Of a stretch of DNA of 64,000 bases, positions 11,591-24,129 are shown one piece after another. The translations under genes and the position numbers were made by a program. Positions within the stretch are counted from its first letter, which is position 1, and every line of letters starts with the position of its first letter. The DNA lies in contig NC_133386.1 in NCBI RefSeq assembly GCF_047511655.1, forward strand, positions 172,257,146-172,321,145, in the 5' to 3' direction. The notes under the pieces are model-generated. The model ran no database searches. It was not told where the DNA came from and saw only the letters and a list, made by a program, of their open reading frames with translations. This stretch comes from Castor canadensis. Taxonomy: Eukaryota > Chordata > Mammalia > Rodentia > Castoridae.

Positions 11591-12734
11591 GTTAATTCTA
11601 AGAGTCCTTGGAGGACAGTTTCTTGAGCAAAACATCCAAGGATGAATAGGCAGATTGGGAAAATAACAAGAAAAAGAGGGGGAGGGGAAGCTTAATAGAA
11701 ATTAAAAATCAATCAATCTCTGTTCCTCTTCCCTTCATCTGCCTTCCCAGAATCGGAGTACAAACATCTTCCTCCATCACTCCTCTCCCTCTTCCCTTCC
11801 CTTGTGGGCCCCATTAAATTTACCAGATCTAAATCATACCCTTAAAAAGCCTTCTAACTCTTCATTTTCTTAAAAAAAAAAAAAAAAGAAGCAGGAACCA
11901 CCTCTTCATCCTTGTGCATTTAACTTTGGGTACTTTCCTTAAAAAAAAAAAAAAAAACTTAAGCTATTGTTCAATCTGGTAAATGTAGTTTTTAAAAAAT
12001 AATTTTTAAATGAAAAACTGATGTCTTGAACCTTGGTATTATTCTTGACATTGCCTCCTCCTAAGCCCTGTTAGACATGTGACTTTGATTCTGAAGTAGT
12101 CACGTGCACAATCTGTCATTCTCTCTACCATTTAGGGATTTTCCTTCATTTTCTGCTGAGGTGGCAGCTGGAGAACAAAGCCCCACAAGCCTAGACATTA
12201 ACAGCCCCTAGCAGCACTCCTCCTCGCCAGCATTCTCTTCAAATTGAGCCTGAATGAAGTATTACATCAGTATCTGCACACAGCCATCGTGGAGGGCTAA
12301 GCCACACCATCCATTAGCACTCACTACCCCTAGCAGTTACCTGATGGCACATAAACACAGGGTAAGTAAAAGGATAGAGAAAAGAAAGCCAGCAGAGTGG
12401 TTTCCAGTTTTTTAAACACCTCATTGAAAACCACTTTTAATTTTGTTCTCCATGTTCAAGACTGAGAGAACTCATCCAGCATGTTAGATTAGATGGGAGA
12501 AGTCATTCGGTTTGCCATCTTTTCTATAAATGGCTACATCTGAGCCCTCTGGTATCACCTCCTATGCTGGAGAGACATTTGCATTCAGCTGCCTTGGGGA
12601 ACCAGGTCTATTAAATCATGTGCACTATGCCACAGATAAATCTAGCTAAGAAGAAATTGATTCTTTTTCTTCTCCAGAGGGCCCCTGCCAACATTCACAC
12701 AAATTCTTCCCTTTCGTTTTCTTCCCCCGCCCCC

Positions 12735-13030
12735 ACCTCTGGAGGCAATAGGGTTTGAACTCAGGGCTTTGCACTTTCTAGGCAGGAACTCTATCATTTC
12801 AGCCATGTCCCCAGCTCTTTTTTGCACTACTTATTTTTTGGATAGGGTCTTGTGTTTTTGCCCAGAGCCAGCCTTAGATGGAGATCCTCCTACCTATGTG
12901 CTCCCACCTAGCTGGGATAGCAGATTGGCACCACTGTGGAGATAAGATCCCAGCTGTCCTTGAACCAAGATCTTCCCAATCTCTGTCTCCTGAGTATCTG
13001 GATTACAAGCCTAAACCACCATGTCTAGCC
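12735..13030 (-). mobile_element. Composite B1/ID-like SINE
   Basis: Read on the minus strand it starts with a B1-like left half (a GGCTAGACATGGTGG segment, then 'tgtaatccagatactcagg') and ends with an ID-like right half containing a GAGTTCAAACCC B-box-like sequence. It is diverged and has lost its A tail, suggesting an older copy. Confidence 0.8.
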
Positions 13031-14289
13031 CCAGTTCTTCATTTTTAAAGCAGCAGGAGCTGTGATTTCCAACAGTGGTTGTCCATTAAAATATTCTAAA
13101 AGAGATTTTTGAAAACCAGCAATGTTCAGGCAGCTTTCTAGAGATTTCTGTTCTCTCAACCTGAGGCACCCATACTCAGGCATTTTTTTCTTTTAACTTT
13201 GCCAGATGATTGTGCTAGGCAACTAAAGAGGTGGGGTCCACTGGACTAGAGGGCTTCACTAAGATGGACAAGGTCCCAGAAATAGAGCCCTTAAAAATAA
13301 CTGGAGCAAATTGGTGTTTTAGCCTTTAGAAAGAGGAAACTAGGGAAGATAAGATATAAAGCTGATTTTCTTGTCTTCAAACATGGAGAATTAAAACACT
13401 TTCCAGGTCAAAGCATATGTGTCACTCTAAACAACCCATGGGACAAGACATAGAAGCACTGAGCCTTCTCCTCATGCTTTGCACACACGGGGCACGGAGG
13501 CAAGTAAGCTGCTGTAAAGAGCTTCGCTGTCCTGGAGAAGACTCAACTTTGCCTCAGAAAGACTGTGCTAAACGCTACCCCAGCCATGCATGAGAACTTG
13601 TGTCACATGCGTCCAGCCACTTTAGACTCTCAACTCCTCATTTCAAACCTGGACAAGGTAATAGTGGCCACCTCAGACTTCTCATGAGGAAAAGGCATAG
13701 CTCTCATCCTGGCACATCATGAGTGCCCAGAAAAGAACCCTGCTGGACACGTGGCACAATTTAATTTACCACTGACCTCACATGGCCCAGTCTCCCCCCC
13801 GCCCCAAAGTATGAGCCACTGTCTCCTTCAATCTTCACAGCAAACTCCAAGTCTCCCAGCCAACAGGAAGTGAATGGAGCCTCGATTACCAGAACAGAGC
13901 AAGGCCACTCCTTCAGGCTAGCAGGATCACTCTGGAGTTTTCTAGCATCACTCATCTCCTCTATGGATTCTACTCTTAGGGCAAAAGCACAAGAGATGAA
14001 CGCTCTGACATTTGCATGTAGATTTATCTCAAGTTTAGCTCACAAGTTCTCCAACATCAGTGTGAATAAAAACCACTCAACAGAGCTGAACACCAAAAAA
14101 TCAACTATATTCTGTTAAGCAGCTTAAGAAAATTTAAAAAGGAATTCTGACTATAAGGGATTTTTTTCCTTTTTGCCTTATTGATGGTTGACTTAAAACC
14201 TGAAACAAACTATATGAAAGAACTTACTTGAGTTTAATTAAGGTAGTGTTTCAGCAACTTCATGGTGTCATGGTATTCCGTTACCTTTA

Positions 14290-14450
14290 CTGAATGCTTA
14301 CTCCATGCATGAATCTTATTTGAGTCTTAAGATGACCTCCTATAGATAGTTAATAATAATGTCATTATTGCCACCAATTTACAGGGGAGAAAACTGAGGC
14401 CAAGTGAGATCAAAGAATTTGCTCAAGGTTACACAGACAATTGTGTTTTC
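14290..14450 (+). mobile_element. MIR-family remnant
   Basis: The stretch 'ttactgaatgcttactccat' leads to 'ttacaggggagaaaactgag' and ends with 'aaggttacacagac', the familiar layout of a MIR-class repeat in sense orientation. Confidence 0.6.
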
Positions 14451-17400
14451 CATGATCCCAGTAAGAAAAAGATGGCATGTTCAATTTAAGTAAATTGTGA
14501 AAGGTTTTATAAAGAGACCAGTTAGAAGGGTATGGGAAGGGTATGGGGAAACTCAAAAAATGAAATTAGACTCCCTGGTTGGTAACAGTGGCACACCATT
14601 ACCCCCTCAAGGCCAGAAGGAAGTTAGAGGTTATCAGGATGAAGAGAGGAGACCTGTATGGAGGAAGCCATGTGACACAGCTGAGATCTGTGGCTGTAGC
14701 AACACATTGGATGGGAACCTGGGAATGAATGTTTCTGTCCTCCACATCCCTCTGGCCTTTCTCTCCTTGCCAAGGCTCTCTATTGGCTAAAGCCAACTGG
14801 CAGCTGAAGGGCAGACCCACTGAAACAGCAGATAGGCGATCCTTGAAGTCTCCCCTCTCTGGGAATACAACAGGAGGAGAGCAATGGAACATGGGTCTCC
14901 AGGGCCCACAGGGGAGGCTGGAGTGTGATTGCAGGTCATCTTCCTGCAGAGCCTTGCTTTCAACTTCTCTGCTGTGCAACAACACCATCTGTACCAAGAC
15001 AGATTGCCTCTGCCACATGCAGGGACCCCTCCAGCACTGGCTATTTCAGCAGAGACACAGACTTGGCCAGACCATAGATTCAGAAAGGGAATATTTCTAC
15101 TGTGGAAGAAGTTACCAGATAGCTTCAAAGGGTCCATTTTCAAATTCTATGATTCTCAGTGTTCTTCTACAATTATTAAAGGAGCTTAGTCCAACCAAAG
15201 AAGAGACAGACTCTCTTTTCTACTGTTGGATCTTCTAAGGAATTCATGCACTGTCATGATTCTTGTTCAGGTTGCTTTAAGACTGGTTATCACAACTCCA
15301 CATGGGGAAGGGGGTGGGGAGACTTGTAATACAGAAAGGGAAAAAATGTCCCATACTGCCTTTCCATAAAAGGCTGCTGAATAAGACCACTCCCATATAT
15401 GATGACAACAGAGGAGAAATGTTTCAAGGTTCAAAGTTTATCAGAAGAAAGTGACCTAGAGAGAAAAATAACAGCCAAGTGACCCCATGGTTACCCCCTC
15501 CAAAGGGACGTCATTTGCAGTGTCTGAGAAATATGAATTCGACTTTTCCCCCAATGCAATCACTGTTTCATTGCCTTGCTCTTTCTGATAACTTGTAATG
15601 AGAAAACCACCCATCAGCTGCTCATTCGCTGAGACATCTATGTTGCAATTCTTTGCAAAGTCAGAACCACCCAGGAAACTAACCTGTCCTTTCCCAGCTT
15701 CCAAGCAGGTGTTTTATTATGTCAGCTTCTGACTACCACCACTGTTGTCACTCAAAAGTTCAATGGTAATACTTTGGATTCAGCCACACAGTTTAGTTAG
15801 AGATGAGCCAGCCTGTAGCCGTTTGTCTGTTGTGGTCACTGAATAGAGAGCAAGGAAGTCATTCCTCTCATGTGTGTTTCAAGCTTTAAGATGCAACATG
15901 AGTTCATTCACTCTTTTCTTGTTAACACATTAGCAAAAGAAAAGTAAGGGTGTTCTATTTTTACCTCACTCTCTAAGCCTATGAGAAAAGAGATGTATGT
16001 CACAGAAATCTCGATTCAGACTGAGAATTTGGTCTAAATATAACCTCTAACCATCTCATTAAGTACAAAGCTCGTGAAGGCTGAAACATTCAATAGTTAT
16101 GCTGACTGCCTGACGAATTCTAAGAGAGTGTGAATTCACTCTGTTCTTAGAGATGAGGATGGCACTGAGACAATGAGAAAGGATGGACGTGAGGCCTCAG
16201 CCTCCTTCCCTGCACCAGCATTTCTAGTACAAGATGACTTGAAGTTCAATGCCAGGGTTAGCGCAAATTCTTTATGCCCACCATAAAACCATAATGTCTG
16301 AGTCAGAGTGCCTCTTTTTCCAGTAGCTTGATCTTGTAAAAGTGGAAATACCTTTTATGAGTGACTGCTGGTATTTTAATTTCCCATCCCAGTTTCTCCT
16401 AATCATGGCAAAGATTGCCATAATTCATCCATCTTCCCTTTGTCTTTTTTTCCTCACTAACATTGTAATACTTAGTAGTGATGTCCTTATATTGAACAAA
16501 AGAATAGAATTTTTTTTTTATCTTTGGAGAGATTTCTTTGCTTGACACCAACTCATTGTGGTTAAATGCTAAGTTGGATAACAAACTCAACAGAGGACAC
16601 AGCCAGGCTTTGGTGACCTCAGAAAATCCAGTGATATGATTCTTGTTCTATTTTTTCTGTTCACTTCTTATGAAATTATTTGGTAATTCTGAGAGAGGCT
16701 GTGTATCAAATCCCAGAAGTGTTTTTCCTAAGATTATTTCCTTTAGTGAGAGAGATAGCAGACAGTTAATTTAGTTCTAAATTGAGATTATAAATTCAAA
16801 GATTATTTTTTAAGCTGAAGGCTGGAGAAATAAATTATGCCTTTGCATCACTACAGAAAATTTGAACTTACCCCAACTCACTTGGAAGTTTCATTTATTA
16901 GCACCTGGTTACTATTTGGTTTGTGCCACACTCTGGTTCCTTTTTTACAGAAAATATACAACTCTTCCTGAATGCTATTAAGGATTAATAGCATTCTTTC
17001 TTTCCTTCTTGTTTGAAATTACCTTTTCCTATAAGCCATAAGTGCAGATACATAACTGTTTTTTTTCCTCCAAGAATTCAAAGTTGAATTTTATTCGTTA
17101 CCTGAGAAAGCCAATTTTATCTACTAGTTTTGTTTTCTTTGTTGACAAACTTCTTCATCAAACCTAGCCCAAGCCACTGAATAAACACTGGCAAATTAGG
17201 ATACAAACGTGAAGTGAGCCCTAAAAACCTCAGCCATTGAGACAGTCTTCTTAAAATGCTGGCTTCAACTGCACATCCGGGCAGAGCCCTGCCAGGGAAA
17301 GCAAGTCTTGCTGCCAAGAAAAGCAAAGACAGACCACAAATTGCTCCCAAACCACTCTGAAATGTTCTCATCTTTCCAACATCTTTCCCCAAACCCTAGG

Positions 17401-17699
17401 GATCCAAAGGATTTTACTCAAAGTTTTTGCAGGATCCTAAAGAAAAAAATTAGGCAGGAGTGAGGACATATATCGTACTTCTTTGAATTGTGCATTGATT
17501 ATCAACTATCTTTTTCTAACTCATCTCTTTCATTTAAGATAATTCTTTGTTAGGACAACATACCCCTGGTGTCAGTGCAAAGAGACTCAAGGTCTTCATG
17601 TTTGATAATAGGAAAACCTAAAGCCAAAGCCCAGGGCTAAGCTTGATGGCTGATGGCCTTTGATAATTCCTAGTGCACAGTCTAGGAGTTCATGGAGTT

Positions 17700-17928
17700 T
17701 GACGCATGCAATGTGGTCTTGGCAGCACCCTGTCATCTGGTTCTTCTAGCTCCCAAGGTGGCCCTGCATTGTGTGTCATCTCTAGTCTCACATCCTCCCA
17801 TTCTCCTGTCCACTTTCCCCTGAAGCCTTACTTATTTTCTAGAAGTTCCTCAAATACGCTGAGCCATTCTTCTCAGCATCTTTGCACCTGTTCTATGGAG
17901 TGTTCTTCCTTACTTCCCAAATACCAAC
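17700..17928 (+). mobile_element. L2-like LINE fragment
   Basis: Cytosine/thymine-rich sequence with 'tcagcatctttgcacctgtt' and 'gagtgttcttccttacttcc' resembles the 3' part of LINE-2. The match is by eye and old. A SINE and its tail interrupt the downstream continuation. Confidence 0.45.
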
Positions 17929-18014
17929 TCTCTTTCCTTCTTTCCTTCCTTCCTTCCTTCCTCTCTCTCTCTCTCTCTCTTTCTCCTTTCTTTCTTCCTT
18001 CCTTCCTTCCTTCC
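17929..18014. repeat. (TTCC)n/(TC)n microsatellite, SINE tail
   Basis: About 86 bases of TTCC, TCTC and TTTC units directly abut the antisense SINE that follows, so the array is the expanded A-rich tail of that element read from the other strand. Confidence 0.85.
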
Positions 18015-18329
18015 AGTCCTAGGGTTTGAACTCAGGGCCTTGAGCTTGCTAGACAAGTACTCTACCATTTGAGTTATATCCCCAGCCCTGATGGTTTTAT
18101 TTTTTCACATTAGGGTGGCACATTTTTTGGCTACTCTGACTTAGGACTGCAATCCTCCTACCTACAACTCCTGTATAACTGGGATTACTGAAGCATGCTA
18201 CCATGCCTGGGTTGTTTGTTGATGTGGGATATTACTAACTCTTTGCCCAGACTGGCCTCAATTTGTGATCTTCCTGATCTCTGCCTCCTGAGTAGCTGGG
18301 ATTACAGATATGTACCACCATGCCCAGCC
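18015..18329 (-). mobile_element. Composite B1/ID-like SINE
   Basis: On the minus strand this begins with a B1-like GGCTGGGCATGGTGG start and 'tgtaatcccagctactcagg' and ends in an ID-like half with GAGTTCAAACCC. Its tail is the adjoining microsatellite at 17,929-18,014. The middle is diverged. Confidence 0.85.
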
Positions 18330-18365
18330 TTCCCCCATATTCTATTAGTTACCTCCTTTTCGAGT

Positions 18366-18800
18366 CAGTCATCACTTTTTATTAGCATATATTAACTGTA
18401 CAAGACGAAAGTTTCATTGTGACATTTTCATACATGTATATTATTTACTCTCTTGTTTCTCACTTGCTCCTCACCCTGGTCCTCTTCCTCTTCCCAAATA
18501 GTCCTTTGTACTTTCATGACATTTTTTGAAAATATAGATTCCACATATGAGAGAAAGCATGCAATATTGCCATTGACCCAATCCCCTCCAGATGAAATCA
18601 GCTCCCCATTATCCATCCTCGGAGCACTCTATACTGCCCTCCTAGCACTGATCCTGCTTTCTACCTTTGCGTGCACATCAGGGATAATATGACTGAGGGT
18701 GAGCACCAGCCTGATTTGTCCACCATTAGTTTCCCGGGGCCTTTGCACATGGCAAGCACTCAGTGAAGTTTTGTTGATGAATGAATGACAGACAGGTAGA
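18366..18800 (+). mobile_element. L1 3'-end-like and L2-like fragments
   Basis: The first half (about 18,366-18,580) has an L1 3' UTR-like pattern, with 'cattttcatacatgtatatt' and 'ccacatatgagagaaagcat'. The second half (about 18,590-18,800) has an L2/MIR-like ending with 'tttgttgatgaatgaatgac'. Exact boundaries cannot be set by eye. Confidence 0.45.
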
Positions 18801-20068
18801 AAAATCAATGAAATCAAAATACTCAGCTGAATTCAGAATGAAAGAGATTTTACTCTTAATATTCAGATATTGGCAGTAAATGCAGAAAGCTCCTTAAGTT
18901 TTGATCAGATGAATTGATGGCATGATATGTGACAGTGTGAAACTTCTTAAATCCCAAAGAACTGAGAGGACTCCAAGTCAAATTCTATCTCATGACGCCA
19001 GAGGTCAATGGATATTATACCATGAAGATCGGGATTCAAAGCTGCCAATCTCCCACTCATCCAGCTCAGACTGGTCCCACTGAATAAGTCCAGCCCATAC
19101 CACCCTTGTCCCACCCCACATACCTACAGCTAGGAAAACATATTTTAAAAATCACTGAAGGGCCTGGCACTTGGTCTCAGAAATGTATCCAGATGACTCC
19201 CACTTACACAATCCCCTTGCTCCTTGCTCTGACTCTTCTTCGTTCTAATCCTTGCCCCCCACTTACTTCTATCCTTTCCTGCTTGGACCACATGCTTGGA
19301 CCTTGACATCATTCTAAAGCGTCTTCCTCCTCCACATATATTTCTCATAATTAAGTTTCTCAAACTCTAAATTTTTCCTTCTGGAAATCACTTACCCCTC
19401 AGATATGCTGTCTTGCTGAATCTTCAAATCATTTCTCTCCTTTTTTACAGATGAGGTGGAATGGTGGGATAGAGATTGTATCTTCCTCAAGGTAACAGCA
19501 CACAAGTGACAAAGCTGGGACTGAACTAGGATGGGTCTCTAGCTGCTGTCTACTGTCTAATATAGACCTCCTGAACACCTTTCTAGAACTCCACTTCTAT
19601 CTTTTCCCTCTTCTGGCAACATGATCTGAATGGGCAATAAGAAGACAAATTATTAATCCTAGAGTTGAGAGCCACCACCAATTGGCCTCCCACCTTGACT
19701 GATTATGTGCTGGCTAGCCAAGCTGACTTATCACTGTAATTTAGAAGCTGTGGTGGGAAATAATCAGCCCTTCTCCAAGACAGCTCCCTTCATGCTTGAT
19801 CGTATATATTTGCTAATCTCTTTTGTTATTTATAATATCTTAAATCCTTCCTGCCCATCACTCCAACACTCGATCAAAGTTCTAACTACCTTGTAAGTGA
19901 AGTTAACTAAAGATGCTATACTTGGGTGGCAACTTTTCTCAAGTTTTGTTGGAGTTTGTATAAAAGACTACAGTGTGAGTTGTGTGAGTTGACTATTCAG
20001 TTACCCATTGACGTCCACTTAAGGAAAGTCAGAGTTTCTTTGAAATCATACAGTTTACTTAAATTTTA

Positions 20069-20240
20069 TATATATATATATAGTAAATTTTGTCATATGG
20101 TATACAAAACATAAGTAAAATCTAAATACATTAGGGAAGATATTTACATACATGCATATACACACACATCTAGACATGACTGTATATACATACATATATA
20201 TGCATATGTAGTCAATAATGTACATATATACAGTCAATGC
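20069..20240. repeat. AT-rich microsatellite cluster
   Basis: The region contains a (TA)n run at about 20,069-20,081 and a longer mix of TACA, CATA and TATA units at about 20,148-20,232. It is simple sequence of no evident function. Confidence 0.8.
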
Positions 20241-20338
20241 CTTGCAGGCACCTGCAGTTGATCAGGTTGGATTTATTGCAGTGAGGAAGAATATGCATCA
20301 TGGAGAACCAAGGAGTGGCTCATCAAGAGTGTGTTAAA

Positions 20339-20420
20339 GGACTGGTGGAGTGGTTCAAGTGGTAGAGCACCTGCCTAGCAAGTTTGAAGCCCTGAGTTCA
20401 AACCCCAGTACCACCAAAAA
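20339..20420 (+). mobile_element. ID-like SINE monomer with perfect target duplication
   Basis: A tRNA-derived element starts GGACTGGTGGAGTGG and contains the B-box-like GAGTTCAAACCCC. It ends CCACCAAAAAAA. A perfect 12-base direct repeat, AAGAGTGTGTTA, flanks it at 20,325-20,336 and 20,421-20,432. Little divergence and an exact duplication mark a comparatively young retrotransposition. Confidence 0.9.
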
Positions 20421-22095
20421 AAGAGTGTGTTAGAAAGAACTTATAGGATTTGGGCTTCTAAGTGATTTGGGAGAGGTTTCAAGGGGATCTTTGTCCTGAA
20501 TTGGATGCTGTCAGAATATGAGGGTACCTCTATCATTGGCCATTGCAATAAATCTTATCTAGAAGGCAGGAAGACTCATCTAGACTAAGGCTATAACTGG
20601 TAGAGAAGCAATAGTTCCTCATGTTAACTAGGGAGGGAGGATAGTTGCTATTTGTGTGATTTGCACAGTGACCTGGTGTTTATCTATTACAAAAGATATG
20701 AGGTCTTGTTTGTATTTTTGATACATCACAGTCCCAGAATGACCATAAAGGATATGGCAATTCTATGAAATTATTTATCTCTAAGAGGAGAACATCACAG
20801 CTTAGCTGGGAATGCCCAGTCAAGTCCTAGGCAAGAAAGCCTGGCTGATAGAATGTTGGATGTCAGGATATACAACAGTGCAAAAGACAGTGGGCCCCAA
20901 CAGAATAGGAGCCTTCTCTACCTCTCCCAAAAAGAGTCCTCAATTGACAACCACTTTCCCAGCACTAATATTCCATGACTTACAATGACTTTGTCCTGGA
21001 ACCAGGTTGTAGAGTTCCCTCCCCAGCGTTATACCGAGTTAGAGTGGGTGGAAGGGAAACTTAGATGAGACTTGGAAAGGAGAGAGAAGCTACTGTTAAT
21101 TTCACACTCTGGAAGTTGGAATCTGACAGTGGCAGTTGATTCACAATGTCGCTGATCACCCAGTTCACCTTGCTGGGGTGGGACAGACCACCCAGGCTCA
21201 TAGCTCCTCTGGTGTTATTGGAAGTCCTCTTCTGACTTGTCTGAATGCTGGAGCAGGTGAGTATGCAGTCCCATACTAAGGGTACTAGCTTTTCTACAGG
21301 TCACCCATATCATGGAAGATGAAGTAGTAGGAGACATGGACTTCCATTTGTCTTCATGAGATCCAGTTTGTGCTTACTCTGCTAACTTCACATCCAAGTT
21401 TCCTTCCCAACTTCTGGCCTGATTGGTTCAGTCTCAACACCAGAAGCAAAGACAATAGCCTTGCACAGACTTCTCCACCAGTGCCTACAGTTTCATGTGG
21501 TCATGATAATCCCTTATTCTATGTGAATCTTAACAGTCCTGATTATCTGAAAAGTCTCTGACTGATGTATACTCCAGATTTCCAGATGAGAGGAAACCTC
21601 TTGTCCTTGGAGTCCTAGCCTAGGATATAAAGGTATTTATAAAAAGAAAGACGGAGACTCTTCCATCAGCAGCCACTTAAGGTCTGATTCTCTCATCCTG
21701 ACTTGAATCTTAATGTCATTGAGTATTTCCAGCCCATGACAGCAGTGTGGGGGTAGGAAGAGCTAAGGGTGGTGGTAAATGGCCATAAGGCTATTAACCA
21801 AGCAGCCCAGGGTGGAGGAGTTGTTACTAGGATTTAGGGCAAGATTAAGATTCAGAGATAGTCAAAGTCACAACCTCTATGAGATGATATATATGTGAGC
21901 CAAATCAGAGTGATTAGGCAAGAAGGGGAAATGACATTAACCAGTAGTAAGGGTCAAGTCAGGCAGTGAAGAGTGCGAGAATGGACATTCAAGTGTGAAG
22001 TGTCCTCGGAGGTAGATGCGGAGGCTTTGCAGAGCTGCGCCCAGTTGGACAGCCCAGACTCTGCCAGGTATTACATGGCACCAGACCACATGCCA

Positions 22096-22490
22096 TGTGT
22101 GTAAACTGACTTTCTGTTGCTATGACAGTGCACCTGAAATGAGTAATTTATAAGGAGTAATAAGTTATTTTGATTCATGGTTTCATCCATGATTATTTGT
22201 CTCTGATTCTTTGGGCCTATGGTATTTAGGTACATCACAGCAGGACCACACACAGATAAAGCGGTTCACCTCATGGTGGCATAGAAGCCAGGAAGCAAAG
22301 ACTAGAAGGGGCTTGGGACCCAATATCCCCTTCAAGGACATGCCCCAGATAACCTAACTTTCTTCCAGTAAGCCTTGCCTCCTAAAGATTTCACCACTTC
22401 CCAATAGTACCATAGACTGTCCACCTAGCCTTTAACACATGGGCCTTGGCGGGTGGCATTTAAGATCCAAACCATAATATATGAGTTAAC
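22096..22490 (-). mobile_element. MaLR-type solo LTR
   Basis: Read on the minus strand, this opens with 'TTATGGTTTGGATCTTAAAT' and contains 'catgaggtgaaccgctttat'. It ends near 'gtcagtttacacaca', matching the layout of ERVL-MaLR (MLT1/MST-like) LTRs. No internal retroviral sequence adjoins it, so it is an old solo LTR or fragment. Confidence 0.6.
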
Positions 22491-24129
22491 TGTTTTATGC
22501 AACATCTCAACTGTTACAGCTACCCCACACACACACACACACAAAATCCTAGGACCTTATGTCAATTTAACACAACGCTGAAGCTAAGGCTGAGGCGCTA
22601 AGTACTTGCCAAAGGTGACTTGGAAAAGAAGAAAGACAGAAATTTGAATTCAGATCTCTTTGATCCAAATTCTATCACACCTTTCAAGATCCAGGCTTTC
22701 TAGGCTTAAAACAAAATCTTTGAGTGTTGTGATAAATATCTGTAGAGTCAAATCCTCCAGCCTCAGTCAAGACTTCAGCTGATTACAACTTCAGATTAAG
22801 CTACTGTCCAAATCCCAATCTACCCAACTGTGAGCAGGGTAAATGCAAATAGTTGAGTAATTTGTGCTCAACAATCAATATCTAATACATTGCTCTGAGA
22901 TTAAGTCATAAGGATGGGGTGAAAGATTGGTTGAAAGGAAGAGGAAGTGACTTGTGGGAAAGCCTGACGAAAAGAGTAAGTAGGAGTCATTCTCTTCTGA
23001 CTTTGAGGGTTGTGTAAAGACACAGAGATGGGGAGGCAGCTTAGGACACAAATATATCTTCATCTCCTGTCTTGAGGCTAATGATCTGAGGTTGAAGTTC
23101 TCTGAGAGAGGTTGAGGAAACAGTGAAGTTCCTGTTTGGGTCTATGGGAGGCTTAATGTCTCCTAAAATGCCCTCTCACAAGCCTGGATTCTCGGCTCTC
23201 ATGTGGTACAGAAAAAAACCAAGAAGTTCCCAAAAGCTCCCAAGAGAGAAAGAGAAGATCACTGAGAGTCTGGCTGGGCACTTGCCAGAGACATCTTCAC
23301 TGTAGCCATGAGGCTGAGTAATGCAAACCAGTGTCAAATAAGGGCTACCACATGATTTCAGGAGTACCAGTCCCCAAGATTGACGGACAGGAGACAGTTC
23401 AACAGGAATGACCACCAAGCCCCATGAAAGTAGAGAGAGAAAATAGCACACGTTATCATAGTTATAGACCCTAGCACCACATGTCAGCAAAACACCCAGA
23501 GATGGGAAAGACCCACCAATGCACAACCAAGAACCAGCATGAATCCAGAGGCCCCACTGTGATTGTCCCAATGCTAAAAGACACACGACCATCCCAGCCG
23601 CCATGTTGCAGAAGGGGAAACCAGAAAGGCGAGAAAAAGAGAGAAGATAAAAGAGCTAAGTCACCCCCAAAAGAGAATGTGATGGAGAAGATCACAACAG
23701 GTATTTATTGAACTGAATTCATTCTTTCCCTCCACTATCCAGTAGAACAGGGGGCTTGGGCTGTGTAAGTACATGTGTGACCCCACTCACCTGCTATCAA
23801 AACATACGATAAGGACTTAGGGAGGTTTGAGGCAGGATTTTGAGCAGGATCTAGAATATAATAACTAGGGGGATGCTGGAAATCGGGTAACCCCTGGTAT
23901 TCTCCTGTCTGTGTCTTATCTGATGGCACCTATGTCTTTTCTCCCCAGCCTGTGCCCCACCAAGCTCCAAAGGTTGATACTGAAAAGATAGCATTGCCTT
24001 TGTGACATTATTGGGAAATGATAGCCTTTGATTCTATGTTAAAGGGTTATCATCAGGCCATTGGTCCAGATTCATGTAGCTCAGAGAATCCACATGCAGA
24101 AATGAGAGCATAGCACATTCGTTTTGTTG

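Larger units (their letters stand above)
11061..24129. other. Intergenic region between SLC1A2 and PAMR1
   Basis: About 13 kb separate the SLC1A2 promoter from the PAMR1 polyadenylation site. I recognise no gene here. The region carries MIR pieces (about 11,440-11,590, 13,610-13,730, 14,290-14,450 and 19,440-19,545), three local SINEs, L2-like and L1-like fragments around 17,700-18,800, an MaLR-type LTR and AT-rich microsatellite at 20,069-20,240. A unique-looking stretch at 14,729-15,238 is open in one frame without recognisable protein character. The stretch at 23,176-23,604 is discussed in the findings. Confidence 0.7.
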
